From Irineochytrium annulatum (taxonomy: Eukaryota; Chytridiomycota; Chytridiomycetes; Chytridiales; Chytridiaceae): a stretch of DNA of 21,404 bases. A program made the position numbers and the translations under genes. The DNA lies in assembly GCA_027600665.1 (NCBI GenBank), contig JADGJL010000432.1:1-21404 (forward strand), given 5' to 3'. This document shows, one piece after another, positions 8,533 to 18,358 of this stretch; positions within the stretch are counted from its first letter, which is position 1, and each line of letters begins with the position of its first letter. The notes beneath the pieces were generated by a model. It searched no databases and was not told the DNA's origin. It saw only the letters and a list, made by a program, of their open reading frames with translations.

Positions 8533-8562
8533 CACCGTGTGCCTCAGAACGCGCACACGGTG
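8533..8562. repeat. Perfect 10-bp inverted repeat (hairpin)
   Basis: CACCGTGTGC (8533-8542) and GCACACGGTG (8553-8562) flank a 10-nt loop. A smaller AACAC/GTGTT hairpin follows directly. There is no T-run after it, and no gene nearby suggests a role. Confidence 0.8.
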
Positions 8563-8802
8563 TGTAACACCTTGCGTGTTAGTGCTCGGCTTTGAGTGAG
8601 GATAGTTTTACCTGTTTTAGCTTTGGAACTTTGGAGGCAACAATGTTGAGGACACGACAATGGTTGTCTGGTCACTGCCCTGTATATGGTATATATGGCT
8701 ATAGATTTGATATGCCCTAATCACTGAGATGTGAAATGGCGTGAAGTTCCAAATTCCGATCTGTTAGAAATCACACACTTTCCTGGGGAAAGAGGATCAT
8801 CA

Positions 8803-8848
8803 GGGGGATATTGGTGGAAAATGGAATTCATCCACCGAATATTCCCCC
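8803..8848. repeat. Imperfect inverted repeat
   Basis: GGGGGATATTGGTGGA (8803-8818) pairs with TCCACCGAATATTCCCCC (8831-8848) apart from two unpaired bases, around a 12-nt loop. It lies in the gene-free stretch; no flanking duplication was seen that would make it a miniature transposon. Confidence 0.7.
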
Positions 8849-9925
8849 ATACTGAATATCAAATGGCTTGTAGCATTGCCGGACAGCAAAGGAAGGAAAT
8901 GGAATAATTAATGATTAAAGTTCTCATCATGACCACCCTTACTCTTTAGTAAATATGTCCCAATCGTTTCAGCCCTAAGAGGTATTGATGATAGGCTTTC
9001 TGAAGGCTGGTTATATCAGGCAAAATGCTAGTTTCTGGGATGGTTTTCAGAGGCGTTGCGAGATATTTTGCAATGAATATCAATGTTTGGATTGTGCACA
9101 TTCCTCCGCCCTGATTGGACATTCTGAGGCAGCGGCAAAAAGAGGAAGAATGGACACAGGGGCCGCGAGCTACAAAAAAGAAGGCAAATATTAAGTTGAT
9201 CGTCATCACTGCCAGCCTTTTTTGAAGCATTTGCTTTTTATCTTGTGAGTCCTTGCTAATTATGCCCGGGTTTGTTTCTGCTTTTTGTACTGAGCCTAAA
9301 TTTCTTTCGTGAATTATAATTATTATTGTTATTTTTTTTTTTTCCCCACAACTCGAGCAGTTCTGTTTCGAATTTTAGATGCCAACTTTAGTGGTATTGC
9401 GTTGATGGAAATTGTTGACGTTCTGTTGAATGCTGAATTCGACTTTCCCGGAGACTGTAAAGTTATTTCCTGAGGGCATTGCTTGTTGGAAGGAACACTT
9501 AAAACATGGTGGATGGAGAAGCAGGGACACGTCCATTGGGAGACACGCAGACTTGCGTCGCTCCATCGTCGATGCTTTTTCGATCTGCAGTGAATTCCGC
9601 TGGTGACTGGCAAGTTAGGATCTGGCCATTTTCTCGTCAGGTCTGGAGCGGACGTTACCACAGGCCCTTTGCCGTTGTCCATCGAAGTTTACGTCCTTGT
9701 TTATGCCCCTGTGGAAACGGAAAGTTCTCTGCCCCAAAGCTGTTGGGCACCCTTGTGGAAACGGTAGCGCGAAGAGGCTAGGCACAGCCTGGAAGCTCGC
9801 TCTGGGCTTCAGGGGGGATCGCCTTTCTTCGCGCGACTCTTTCCTCGCAGCTATCTTGAGAGCCATGAGCCCGTAGCCTTCCAAGAGCACAACCTCCGTA
9901 CGAGCTAACGCGGTCGAGATACCAG

Positions 9926-11794
9926 ATGCTGTTCAACGACACCACGCCTTTGGAGCCGGTCACCGAGGCCATCGACTTCATCTACGACGCCCTCGCGAGC
10001 TGCGGGGTGCTCACAGCGGACCCTGGCTTCGCCCCCGGCCCGGCGCGCCAGGCCCTCGAGGTGGTCGCGGACCTGCGCCACCTTCTCGAGCAGACCCTAC
10101 ACGACGATGCAGACTTAGACCCTAGACCGCCATGGTGGGTTCCTGCGCGCAACCCCCCGCTCTTGCCGCCGCTTACGCCGGACCACCCGCGCGTCTGCCG
10201 CCGCCGGTTCCTCCTCGACACCTTGAGGGAGATCGAGGCTTCCCTGATCCGCATTGACGACCACCAGCACACCCAGCACCACCCGAACACGCATCCCCGC
10301 AGCAGCAGCGATTTCATCGCCGAGATCGTCCATGCGTCAGCACTGTGCGGCAGCCTGGCCGTCATGGCCTCATTGGAGTGTCCCGACGAGGAGGTCGCTC
10401 TCCCACGCCGGCCCCGCTCCCTCATTCACCAGCCGTTCAAAACCGCCACCACACCACCGGATCCACCTTTCCAGCACTCTCCGACGCTCGCTCACCTGCC
10501 CGCGGAGGTCGCCCGACAAGTCCTCGACCGCCTCGCGACGGCCGATCTTTCGCGCGTCGCGACCGCCCGCGTCCCAGGCTGGTCCTCCCCAGCGCGGGAC
10601 CTCCTCCGCGCGCGCGAGTGGCACGATGTTGGCGCTGGCGCGGCGCGGGATTTCTTTATGGTACTCATGCGCGCGCGGTCGTGCGCGGCAGCGGGCGGGG
10701 AGCCCTTCAGGCATGTGCGGCGGCTGACGCTAATGGGAGCGGGGATGGGGGCCGTGAGCTTCGCAAGGAGATGCAGGGGATTGAGGTCGCTATGCGTGTC
10801 GTACGAGTGGGCGCCGGAAGAGGTCGAGGCCGTCGTCAGAGCGTGCCCAAGGATTATGGAGCTGGAGGTCCGGCGGTGTCCCAGGCCCGTGGAGGCGGGC
10901 GGTGACTTGAGCGGGTGGACCGGAGGAATTCGACTGGGGGATGGGATGGACGGGGTCATGATGACAGCAGGGACGGCCCGCCCGGCTGGCAGGACGTACG
11001 CGTCGCTCGAGACCGTGACGTTGGACGAACCACAGGGGGCTTGGGTCAACACGGCGATGACGATCCTACGGCAGGCAGGCGCGCTCAGGTGTGTGACCTT
11101 GCGGTCGTGGTCACATGCAGTCTGTCTGACCGGCCTGCCCGCGTCCTTGCCCGTCACCGATCTTGCGTTCGAAGAGACGCACCCGGATGTCGTCGCGGCC
11201 GTCCTCGAGCGATCATCTGCGACACTAGCGGGGCTCGAACTCTCGTCGTCGCACTACGCTCACGCGGCCGACTCGGCGCCAAATGGCGGCGGGGCCTGGT
11301 CACGCGCACTCGCAGCGCTCGCGCGATGCGGTGCGCTTCGACGGCTTAGGGCTACGGATCTTCAGGCAGGCGGGGAAGATGCGTTCGTGGCCCTTGCGGC
11401 GATGAAGCCGTCGTTTAGGCTCGAGGAGCTGGAAGCCGATGACGACCACCGATCGCTTCTAAGCTTGCTTGGTGCGCCGTGCCTGTCGGGCATCCGGCGG
11501 CTGCGGCTGTCGTGCTACATGGCCGACACGGCGCTAGGTCCGCTAGCGGAGCTGAAGGGGCTCAAGAGCCTCGCCGTTGTCGACTGGCGGGGGTTCGAGC
11601 CTGAGTCTCTGGTGAAGGGCCTTGTGGCGTCGTTGGAGACGCTGCAGGAGGTGGAGGATTTAGAGGTCAACTTCACAGACATTGAGGAGCGGGAGTTGAT
11701 ATGGGTTGAGAGGCTGAGGGCATCATTACCAAGAGTGAAGAAGCACATTAGTTACAGGCTGTTAAGTGTGGGATTGAAGTCTCGAGATTTATAA
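9926..11794 (+). CDS. F-box / leucine-rich-repeat-like protein, 622 aa
   Basis: The gene is a single uninterrupted frame with strong GC-rich codon usage. Residues 1-185 have no recognised domain (helical, with a Pro/His-rich linker). At about 189-235, LPAEVARQVLDRLATADLSR and the following VPGWSSPARDLLRAREWHDV fit the F-box pattern, the roughly 45-residue motif that binds Skp1 in SCF ubiquitin ligases. The rest (about 255-600) alternates HVRRLTLMG, LRSLCVSYEW, IMELEVRRC, LRCVTLRSW and LAGLELSSS-type strands at LRR-like spacing, so it is probably a substrate-binding solenoid. Its substrate cannot be read from sequence. The ATG at 9926 is the first in frame but follows TACCAG, so an upstream exon is possible. 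The next gene starts 416 bp downstream on the same strand. Confidence 0.8.
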   Translation: MLFNDTTPLEPVTEAIDFIYDALASCGVLTADPGFAPGPARQALEVVADLRHLLEQTLHDDADLDPRPPWWVPARNPPLLPPLTPDHPRVCRRRFLLDTLREIEASLIRIDDHQHTQHHPNTHPRSSSDFIAEIVHASALCGSLAVMASLECPDEEVALPRRPRSLIHQPFKTATTPPDPPFQHSPTLAHLPAEVARQVLDRLATADLSRVATARVPGWSSPARDLLRAREWHDVGAGAARDFFMVLMRARSCAAAGGEPFRHVRRLTLMGAGMGAVSFARRCRGLRSLCVSYEWAPEEVEAVVRACPRIMELEVRRCPRPVEAGGDLSGWTGGIRLGDGMDGVMMTAGTARPAGRTYASLETVTLDEPQGAWVNTAMTILRQAGALRCVTLRSWSHAVCLTGLPASLPVTDLAFEETHPDVVAAVLERSSATLAGLELSSSHYAHAADSAPNGGGAWSRALAALARCGALRRLRATDLQAGGEDAFVALAAMKPSFRLEELEADDDHRSLLSLLGAPCLSGIRRLRLSCYMADTALGPLAELKGLKSLAVVDWRGFEPESLVKGLVASLETLQEVEDLEVNFTDIEERELIWVERLRASLPRVKKHISYRLLSVGLKSRDL

Positions 11795-12210
11795 TTAATT
11801 GTGCTGTGTTTCCCATCTCTGCGATTATTTTGATCTGTTCAATGCGACAGTTGTGATTTTTATCGGTACGACATCCTTGGGTTGTTGGTCTTCGCTCTTA
11901 CATTGTACATTAGCAGTCTTTCGCAACCACCTCTTTTTCTGCAGACGAACGTAGGCACTCATTCTTGTTGCAGTAACCACATACTCCTGTAATATACGAT
12001 TACAATCCCTTCTCTTTTCTTCTTACCCTTCAGTTGGCTCGATGACTGGGATAGTATTCCAAAATGATAAAATAATTTCAACATAATTTGTGCAATAATC
12101 GATTCTGTGCACAAGATGAGTTCGGCTGGCTAAAGTTGGCGTCCAATTGAGCCGACACGGGGACTGTTGTACACTCGGCCCGAGTCAAACGGCACCATCG
12201 CCAAGACGCC
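11795..12210. promoter_or_regulatory. Intergenic region between the F-box and hydrolase genes
   Basis: This 416-bp AT-richer gap contains the 3' end of the F-box gene and the promoter of the hydrolase gene. A pyrimidine-rich run ending in CAG (about 12007-12033) resembles a 3' splice site and could close a 5'-untranslated intron. I found no coding sequence. Confidence 0.45.
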
Positions 12211-14572
12211 ATGGCAACGGCGGGAGAGACCACACCTCTGACAACGATGCCGGCGCCGACATCGTCTCCTGGATTGCCAGGACACCCCCGGGCGCTCATG
12301 GCGGCGTCGGCGGCGTCGTCGCTGTCGTCGGCGACCCCTTCCCCGCTGTTGCAACACCGTCCTCATCTCCCGCCGCCGGCCGCGTTGCTAGCGCCGCCGC
12401 ACTCGTTCAACGGCCACGGCCAGCCCTCGACGACCTCAGCGGAGGGCATGCTGCCGACGGGGACTTGGCTTCTGTCTCCGATAGCACCGATGGGCCTCGT
12501 TAACAGCTACCGCTCCTCGGCCGTCCCGCACCATCATCAGCCGCATTTCCTACCGCCGCCGCATCATCACCCTCACCAACAGCATGGTAATCACCACTCT
12601 CGGGGGGAGAACCAGCACCCTCACGGTTATCATCCTTACCATCCGCCTCCGAGCTCGTCAGGCCACGGCACGAGTGCTCCTGGTAGCGTGTCGACCTCCA
12701 CCACTGCGTCGTCGTCGAATTCGCCCGCGCTCCCGCCGTTTAAGCACTTCAAGCATCAAGCCCTGCCGCCCCCGCCGGCCTTTTCCTCACCGAAGACCCT
12801 GCGGGACGCGACCAAGCGGAAGCCTGGGTCCCCTTTGAGCCTACATCACCCACACATCCCATCTCCGCTTTCAGCGCCACCTTCATCGTCGGCCAACCAC
12901 GCCACCGCCTCCGCCGGAGCCGTCGCGGCGCAGATCCTCCAGGTCGGCAGCCCGCACCACCCGCTGGGCGTTGGGGCCGTTTCATCGAAGCCGTACTTGG
13001 ACCCGCCGACGGGCGTGCCTGTAGAGGAGCTAGAGCTGCCCGTGCCGAGCGGGTTAATGCTCCGGGCTAAAGCGTGGGGCATACCCGTGGCTAGGGACCA
13101 AACCTTGGCCGTGAGGGCGAGCAGCTGCGTGCTGGCTCTGCATGGGTGGCTGGATAACGCGAACACGTGGGATCTTGTCGCGCCGAGGTTGGCGAGTTTG
13201 GGTGCTTATGTCGTTTGCATTGATATGGCCGGGCATGGGCATTCGGAGCATCGGCATCCGCAGGGAGGATACTATTTGTGGGACATGGTATGTGCATTTT
13301 TAAATGGCGCTGCATCAGTATCTGACTTTGCCGAAGGTCGACGACATCCTCGGCGTCGTCGACTTCCTCGACTGGCCGGTCTTCACCCTTATCGGCCACT
13401 CGACCGGCGGCCACATCGCAGCTTCGTTTGCGGGTGTCTACCCTACTCGGGTTCGCGCCCTGGCCATGATCGAGTCGATCGGGACGTCGATCCAGTTTAA
13501 GGCGGAGGAGCCTGCGGAGATGGCCGGCTTTATTCAGAAGCGGCGCGATCTTAATCGGAACGGCGGACGGACGCGTGTCTACGAGAGCTTTGAGGCCGCC
13601 GTTCAGGCGCGGACGCAGGGGTTCACACGGGTGTCAGCAGATGCGGCCAGACTGCTATGTGAGAGGGGCATGGAGCCGTATGTTCCCGAACGGGACCGCA
13701 GCGAGTCCAAGACTCCGCCGCCATCTGCAATCACTCACGCTTTGGCAGCGGATGGCCCAGTGGTGCCAAAGACCGAAATTACCTCCCCTACCTCCTCCAC
13801 CCCGACCGCCAGCGCTAAACCCACGTCAAACGGCGACATCCACGAGGACCCCTCTCCGCGTCCCTCCCCGCCGCCCCCTACGGCGCCGACAACGCGCTGT
13901 CTTTGGCGCACAGACCCACGCGCGACGCTCTGGGCGTACCTCCATTGCCCCGAGCCGACGCTCTTATCCCTCTTCTCCCGTATCGCCTCGCCTGTACTTG
14001 TGATCGCTGCGTCATCGTCCGAGATCTTCAGCTTGGACGGGCACAAGTGGAAGTCCAGGCTTGCGGCGCTACGGAAGCTCCGAAAGCAGGCTCTTATCGG
14101 GTTCCACCATCTACATCTGGAGCGGGAGAGCGCCGAGGGCGTCGTGGGAACGCTGGTGGATTTCCTCGGTTGGGAGGGTGAAGCAGACGTCAAGGTGGAA
14201 GGTGAGGATGGCGTCGCGACGACGCCAGCAGCAAGGGGCGCGGGTCAAATTCGAATGGGCCCAGAGATGGGCGGGCCGGTAGAGCGGTTGGAGATCGCGA
14301 GTGAGCCGGACGCGCCTGGTAGCGCGAAGGCATTGAGCCCTCGCGCGAGCCCGGGACAGGTCAACGGGAATGCGGTGAAGATAGGCGGGATAATGGGCTT
14401 CGGGAGGGGCGCGGCCGAGAGCGCCGCGGCGGCCGTTGCGGCAATTTGCATGGTAGCGACGGCGTCCTCCGGGAACGCGAACGGTACTGGCAAGGGCGTG
14501 AAACGGTCGTATTCGGACCCAGAGGAGGCAGAAGCGAGGAGAGTTACGGAGGGGAAAGCTACGATGCTGTGA
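12211..14572 (+). CDS. Alpha/beta hydrolase, SERHL-like, with long disordered N-terminus (two exons, 770 aa)
   Basis: Exons are 12211-13287 and 13337-14572 around a 49-nt intron (GTATGT..GAAG, branch-like CTGAC at 13322). The start GCCATGG is a good initiation context. Residues 1-270 are low-complexity, Ala/Ser/Pro-rich, with a His-rich stretch at about 107-148. The hydrolase fold follows: LALHGWLDNANTWD (oxyanion region, His311-Gly312), DMAGHGHSEH, then GHSTGG with nucleophile Ser381, and HHLHLE with the likely catalytic His at 616/617. These match the serine-hydrolase-like (SERHL/MEST) branch of the AB_hydrolase fold, where HGWLDNA and HHLHLE are typical. The acidic triad member is not obvious: PVLVIAASSSEIF carries Glu where Asp is often found. 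A 70-residue Pro/Ser/Thr insertion (about 460-530) interrupts the cap, and about 130 residues follow the domain. Substrate is unknown; activity is inferred from Ser and His. Confidence 0.87.
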
Positions 14573-15054
14573 TTTTTTTATGTTTGTTTTGGCTTTTTAT
14601 AGAGATGCGTTGTTGTTTTAGTGCATATCCTGATCCCCGTCGTGCTCGTGGAATACACAAAGTTGATGAGCTGATAATGTCGCCGAGGGTTGCAGGTCAA
14701 GTTGTCTCAAGTCGCGGCTTCTGCGCCGCTACGGTTATACACTGACGGGATTACACGGCTGATGGTATTGATGAAGTATTTTTAATTTTTATTTTTTGTA
14801 TTTTGTTTACTTTCTGGTACCGAGTTGTGGGAAGGGGACGCGTTAAGTGGGCGTCGTGTCTGGGTCTGGAAATTCATCATCTCCGCTCCTGTCCCAAATC
14901 TAGATAGACCCTTCCGCGTCAACGACGTCCTCCCTGGTGGCGACGTTCGCGACGAAGGCCGACCTCATTCAAGGGCTGCTTCCGCTCCACCCTTCAAGGC
15001 CCGGATCGCCGGCGTCGACCTTACGATCGCGCCACAACATCTCTAACCCCGCAG
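14573..15054. promoter_or_regulatory. Intergenic region before the zinc-finger gene; possible upstream exon
   Basis: This stretch holds the hydrolase 3' region, an AT-rich tract (about 14775-14815) and the presumptive promoter of the next gene. CTCTAACCCCGCAG ends at 15054, directly before the ATG: a CTAAC branch-like element followed by CAG. An intron may therefore end there, with a leader or coding exon somewhere in 14820-15030. No convincing donor was found. Confidence 0.4.
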
Positions 15055-18000
15055 ATGTTGCCCCTCAACGCAGCGTCCCTTCCCCAGCACCACCCACACG
15101 CGCAGTCGCGGACCAAGCGGGCCTCCTCGTCGCGCTCCACGTCAGCCGGCGCGACAGTGAAAGCTCCGACCCGACGGCGTCGCGGTCTTCAATCACTGGC
15201 CACATCCAAGGCCCGCCGGCAGGATGACGACGACGATTGGCTTGAGGACGGCGGCGAGGAAGACAGCATGCCCGATGAGGACGATTGCGACGACTCGGAC
15301 CCCAGTTACAGTGAATTGCCGAGAAGGCCAACCAGGCTGAGGCAAGCGACCGCTGCTGGCAAGGTCCTGAAGGTCGTCGCCGAAGCCGCCAACGCCGCCA
15401 AGACCACCGGGAGGCCGATTAAGCGGACACCCCATCACCTTCATCCGCTGCAAAATGGCAGGGCGTTACCCGTTTATCAAACCGCTTTTGGTGAACCCCA
15501 CACCGGAATACCGCCCATGCTGTCGCTACCCTCCGCATCATCCGCCTCGACCGCCTTGGCCTTCTCGTGAGTTCCCCAACCCTCATTATGTTATCGGAAG
15601 CCGCGCTTTCGCTTAAATTGGTGCTGACTCATCGTCCCAATCTGCAGCCCTTTCATCCCGTACCCTATCACCCACGACCCGCTCTCGAGCATTTTCTCCC
15701 CATCTGTGGAGCAATCGAAGACCATTTATTGCTGCGGCCAGGCTTTCGCGGTCACGGATTTTCTCCTCCACCACCACCACGAAGCCGTTCACTGTGGCTG
15801 CCCGACCTTGGCTTCGAATGATCTTACGGTCCTTCCTGTTGCGACCAACGTCGCGTGGCCCATGATTGCCAACACCCGCATCGTTTCCAAGCTGCCCCCG
15901 CCTCTGCCCTCCGCTATAACCGTGCCCCGGTCGCCTGAGCTGGGGCCACAAGGCGGCGCGCCCAAGCAAAATCACGTTATCGCGCTGTCCAGCCCCGCGG
16001 AGACACCACAGAGCAAGCATTGGGCCATCACTACGTCTATGACGCCGCGACTTGAGGGGTCCGACGCCATCACGCCCGCTAAGTCGACAAAGAACGAGAG
16101 GCGGCTCTCGGCCCCCGGTAATCTTCAATGTGCGCCGGTAACTCCCGGTACACCGCTATTGAAGAAGTCAAAGTCGAGGGTTGGGAGGCAAACCACCAGC
16201 TTCTCGTTGAAGATACCAAAGAAGAGCCAACCGACGACGAAAAGGCCACGAACGAAGAAGGCTAAGGCCGCTGATCTAATAGCTGTTCAGCAGGCTAGGA
16301 CATTCGAGCCCTCAGGTTATATCTTCCTCCTCTTGTTCGCTTTGACGTCAACTTTTAAATTTGTCCTCTCCTGTCTGTGCTAGCTACAGAGGACAATGCC
16401 GAGGGATCGAGCTGCATTCAGCGCACAGCATCGACGTCTTCCGCTCGTTCCGCCGCCTCCGCGCCGATACCCTCTCTCTCGCAGAAGCTTATCCCGTCTA
16501 TCTCGGCCTTCGTCGCCGCGCCTGCTTCGCTTCCGGTGATCAAAACCGATCGCCGCTGCCCACCTATCCCCGGCCTATCCCCGCCGCCGTCGGTTCCGGT
16601 ATCGCGATGCACATCACCAGCCCACGCCGCCCTCTTCGCCCAGGAGGACTCTGCTGCCTCGCACATCTTTTCGTCCGAATCCTTCCTCCTCAGGTCCTTC
16701 ACCGACGATGAACAGGCCGCGAACTTCATGATGATCACCCCGGGGCCGTCACCGCAGACCGTCGGCGACGCGCCCGGAGATGCGGTTCCTGTTACGACGA
16801 CGACCGTGGAGGCGGTTGCGACAGTCATTGAGCCCGTTGCTGTTGCTGTGGTGGTTGCGGATGCGCCGCTCGATATCGCGTTGCGAGAGGGGCCTAGGAT
16901 CGGTGATGTGAACTTTGAGGCTTGGATGACCGCCAATGAGGGGATCTTCCAGCCTGTAAAGGTGTCCATGGACATATGCGACGTGGATCCAACGTGGGAT
17001 AAGTCAGCGCCGCTGCCGATAACACTCGACGGCTTTGAGACGGGTGGGTATTGTGTTGAAATCTTTGGGCATTCTTGACCTTTTTTCGGTCCAGCTCCAC
17101 CCGTGTCCGATCTATTGCTATGTACAGACTTAGAAACCGTTGACACGTCCACTTTCTTCGGGACAGCCTCATCCTTTCATCAACGATTCTTCGAATCCGA
17201 GAATGATCAGATCTTTAAAGTGGAAGACTGGGAGGGGTTGCATAGCCAAGCTTGCGACAGCCCCGCTTCGTTCTTCGATGCTATGGTGTCCTCGGCGTCT
17301 CCCGCTCCTTCGACTGCCGAGCTAATGAATGCTTTAGAGCAGCAGGCTTCCTCGACCACCACTACTTTGATTCCTTTTCTACCCGCGGTCGACGCGGACC
17401 GCTCGTGGAAAGATTTGATTGACATCGACGACGACGCCATTTCGCGCCTCTTCGACGATATGCCCGAGGACCGGTGCAGGAAGGACAGCGCGTACGCGTT
17501 CTCGCCTCAGCTCAACGACTTCTCCATAATGGAGCCCGATGCCCTTAATGATGCGAAGGCCGAAGATGCCGCCATTGACGCGACCGCTCCTATTCAGGTC
17601 GCGATCAAGACGGAGACAGACGACGTTAGGAAGGCCTTCATCTGTAATAGCTTTCCGTTCGCGCCAAGCGTGACGCTCGTCACTCCTCGCGGGTTCGGGG
17701 CGTTTAAGACAGGAGTTCTTAACATCGCCCCCAACTTTAACATCGCCCCCAACTTGGCCCGCCGCGAGTCCTCGCCGCTTTCGACCCACTCCTTTACGTC
17801 AACGTCTACCTGTGAAACCGAATCGGCCCCTCTTCTCGTCACGGCGGAAGTCGTACCCGACCCGTTGTCGGCAGCATCGGCCGCCGACGCCGTTCTTGCG
17901 CCGGCGCTCACCGCGGCGACGGCTCTGCCAGGCTCGTGCGAGGTTGGGGTTGACGGGGTCGCCCAGCTGGCCGATATTGATGCACGGAACGACACGTATT

Positions 18001-18358
18001 CTGTAAAGACGATAGCAACTGAGAGTGGGCCTGCGCCCACGGCGACTGCGGGGAAGAAGACGAAGGTCAAAGGAGTTTTGCGTGGGGACGAGGAGGGCGA
18101 GGACGGTGCGTTGACGAAGGTTAAAAGGCGCGCGAAGGGCAGGCCGGCCGCTGCTGCGCCCGGGAAAATACAGCTTATTTGCGAGGTGCCAGGGTGCGTG
18201 AAGGTATATCACAGCAAGGCTGGTTTCAGGTAATTGCCTCTCTTAAATAGATGCGTGTTGTCTTGGAAATGTTTCTGATATCCTTTAGGTATCACATGGC
18301 TAAGCATCACAGCGATGTCCCGTTGCCCCGAGCCAGGCCGAAGTCGCGAGCTCGATGA
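15055..18358 (+). CDS. C2H2 zinc-finger transcription factor, Sfp1-like (five exons, 1014 aa)
   Basis: The model joins 15055-15566, 15648-16315, 16384-17043, 17095-18229 and 18289-18358. All four introns (81, 68, 51, 59 nt) are GT..AG and keep frame. Exon 1 is basic (RTKRASSSR, APTRRRRG), then has an acidic patch (DDDDDWLEDGGEEDSMPDED). Exon 2 carries IYCCGQAFAVTDFLLHHHHE followed by AVH: Cys199/200 with His212-215/219, a C2H2-like finger with adjacent cysteines, preceded by PLSSIFSP. Exon 2 ends in Lys-rich, NLS-like sequence. Exons 3-4 are acidic, Ser/Thr/Ala-rich and probably activation-type. The C-terminal finger CEVPGCVKVYHSKAGFRYH followed by MAKHH (Cys976, Cys981, His994, His998/999) is split by the last intron. 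The xPGCxKxYxxxxGxxYH pattern and the far N-terminal finger recall fungal Sfp1, which controls ribosomal and growth genes. Target genes are inferred only by family. The start is uncertain because a splice acceptor directly precedes it. Confidence 0.78.
17721..17756 (+). repeat. In-frame 18-nt tandem duplication in the zinc-finger gene
   Basis: Two adjacent copies of AACATCGCCCCCAACTT plus one variable base encode NIAPNF and NIAPNL within exon 4. It is a small expansion in a disordered region. Confidence 0.9.

Larger units (their letters stand above)
7923..9925. other. Two-kilobase stretch with no supportable gene
   Basis: Open frames here are short, lack recognisable motifs and do not join across plausible introns. 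The part to about 8580 resembles the sequence left of the hAT insertion in base composition and hairpin content, and may be an older repeat relic. It contains a perfect 10-bp hairpin at 8533-8562. Further right are an imperfect inverted repeat (8803-8848), a run of 12 T (9332-9343) and a short direct repeat, TGTGGAAACGG, at about 9710 and 9755. The last few hundred bases should include the promoter of the F-box gene. Confidence 0.5.

Noticed and set aside
562..8580. Solo LTR or LTR retrotransposon in the DNA flanking the hAT insertion
   Set aside because: TG..CA-like ends such as TGTTA at 588 and TAACA near 8568 can be found, but no matching 5-bp duplication, polypurine tract or pol-type coding sequence is visible.
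10492..11157. 221-codon minus-strand frame
   Set aside because: It is antisense to the F-box gene; GC-rich codon third positions create long shadow frames.
16418..17152. 244-codon minus-strand frame
   Set aside because: It is antisense to exons 3-4 of the zinc-finger gene, whose plus-strand exons join cleanly.
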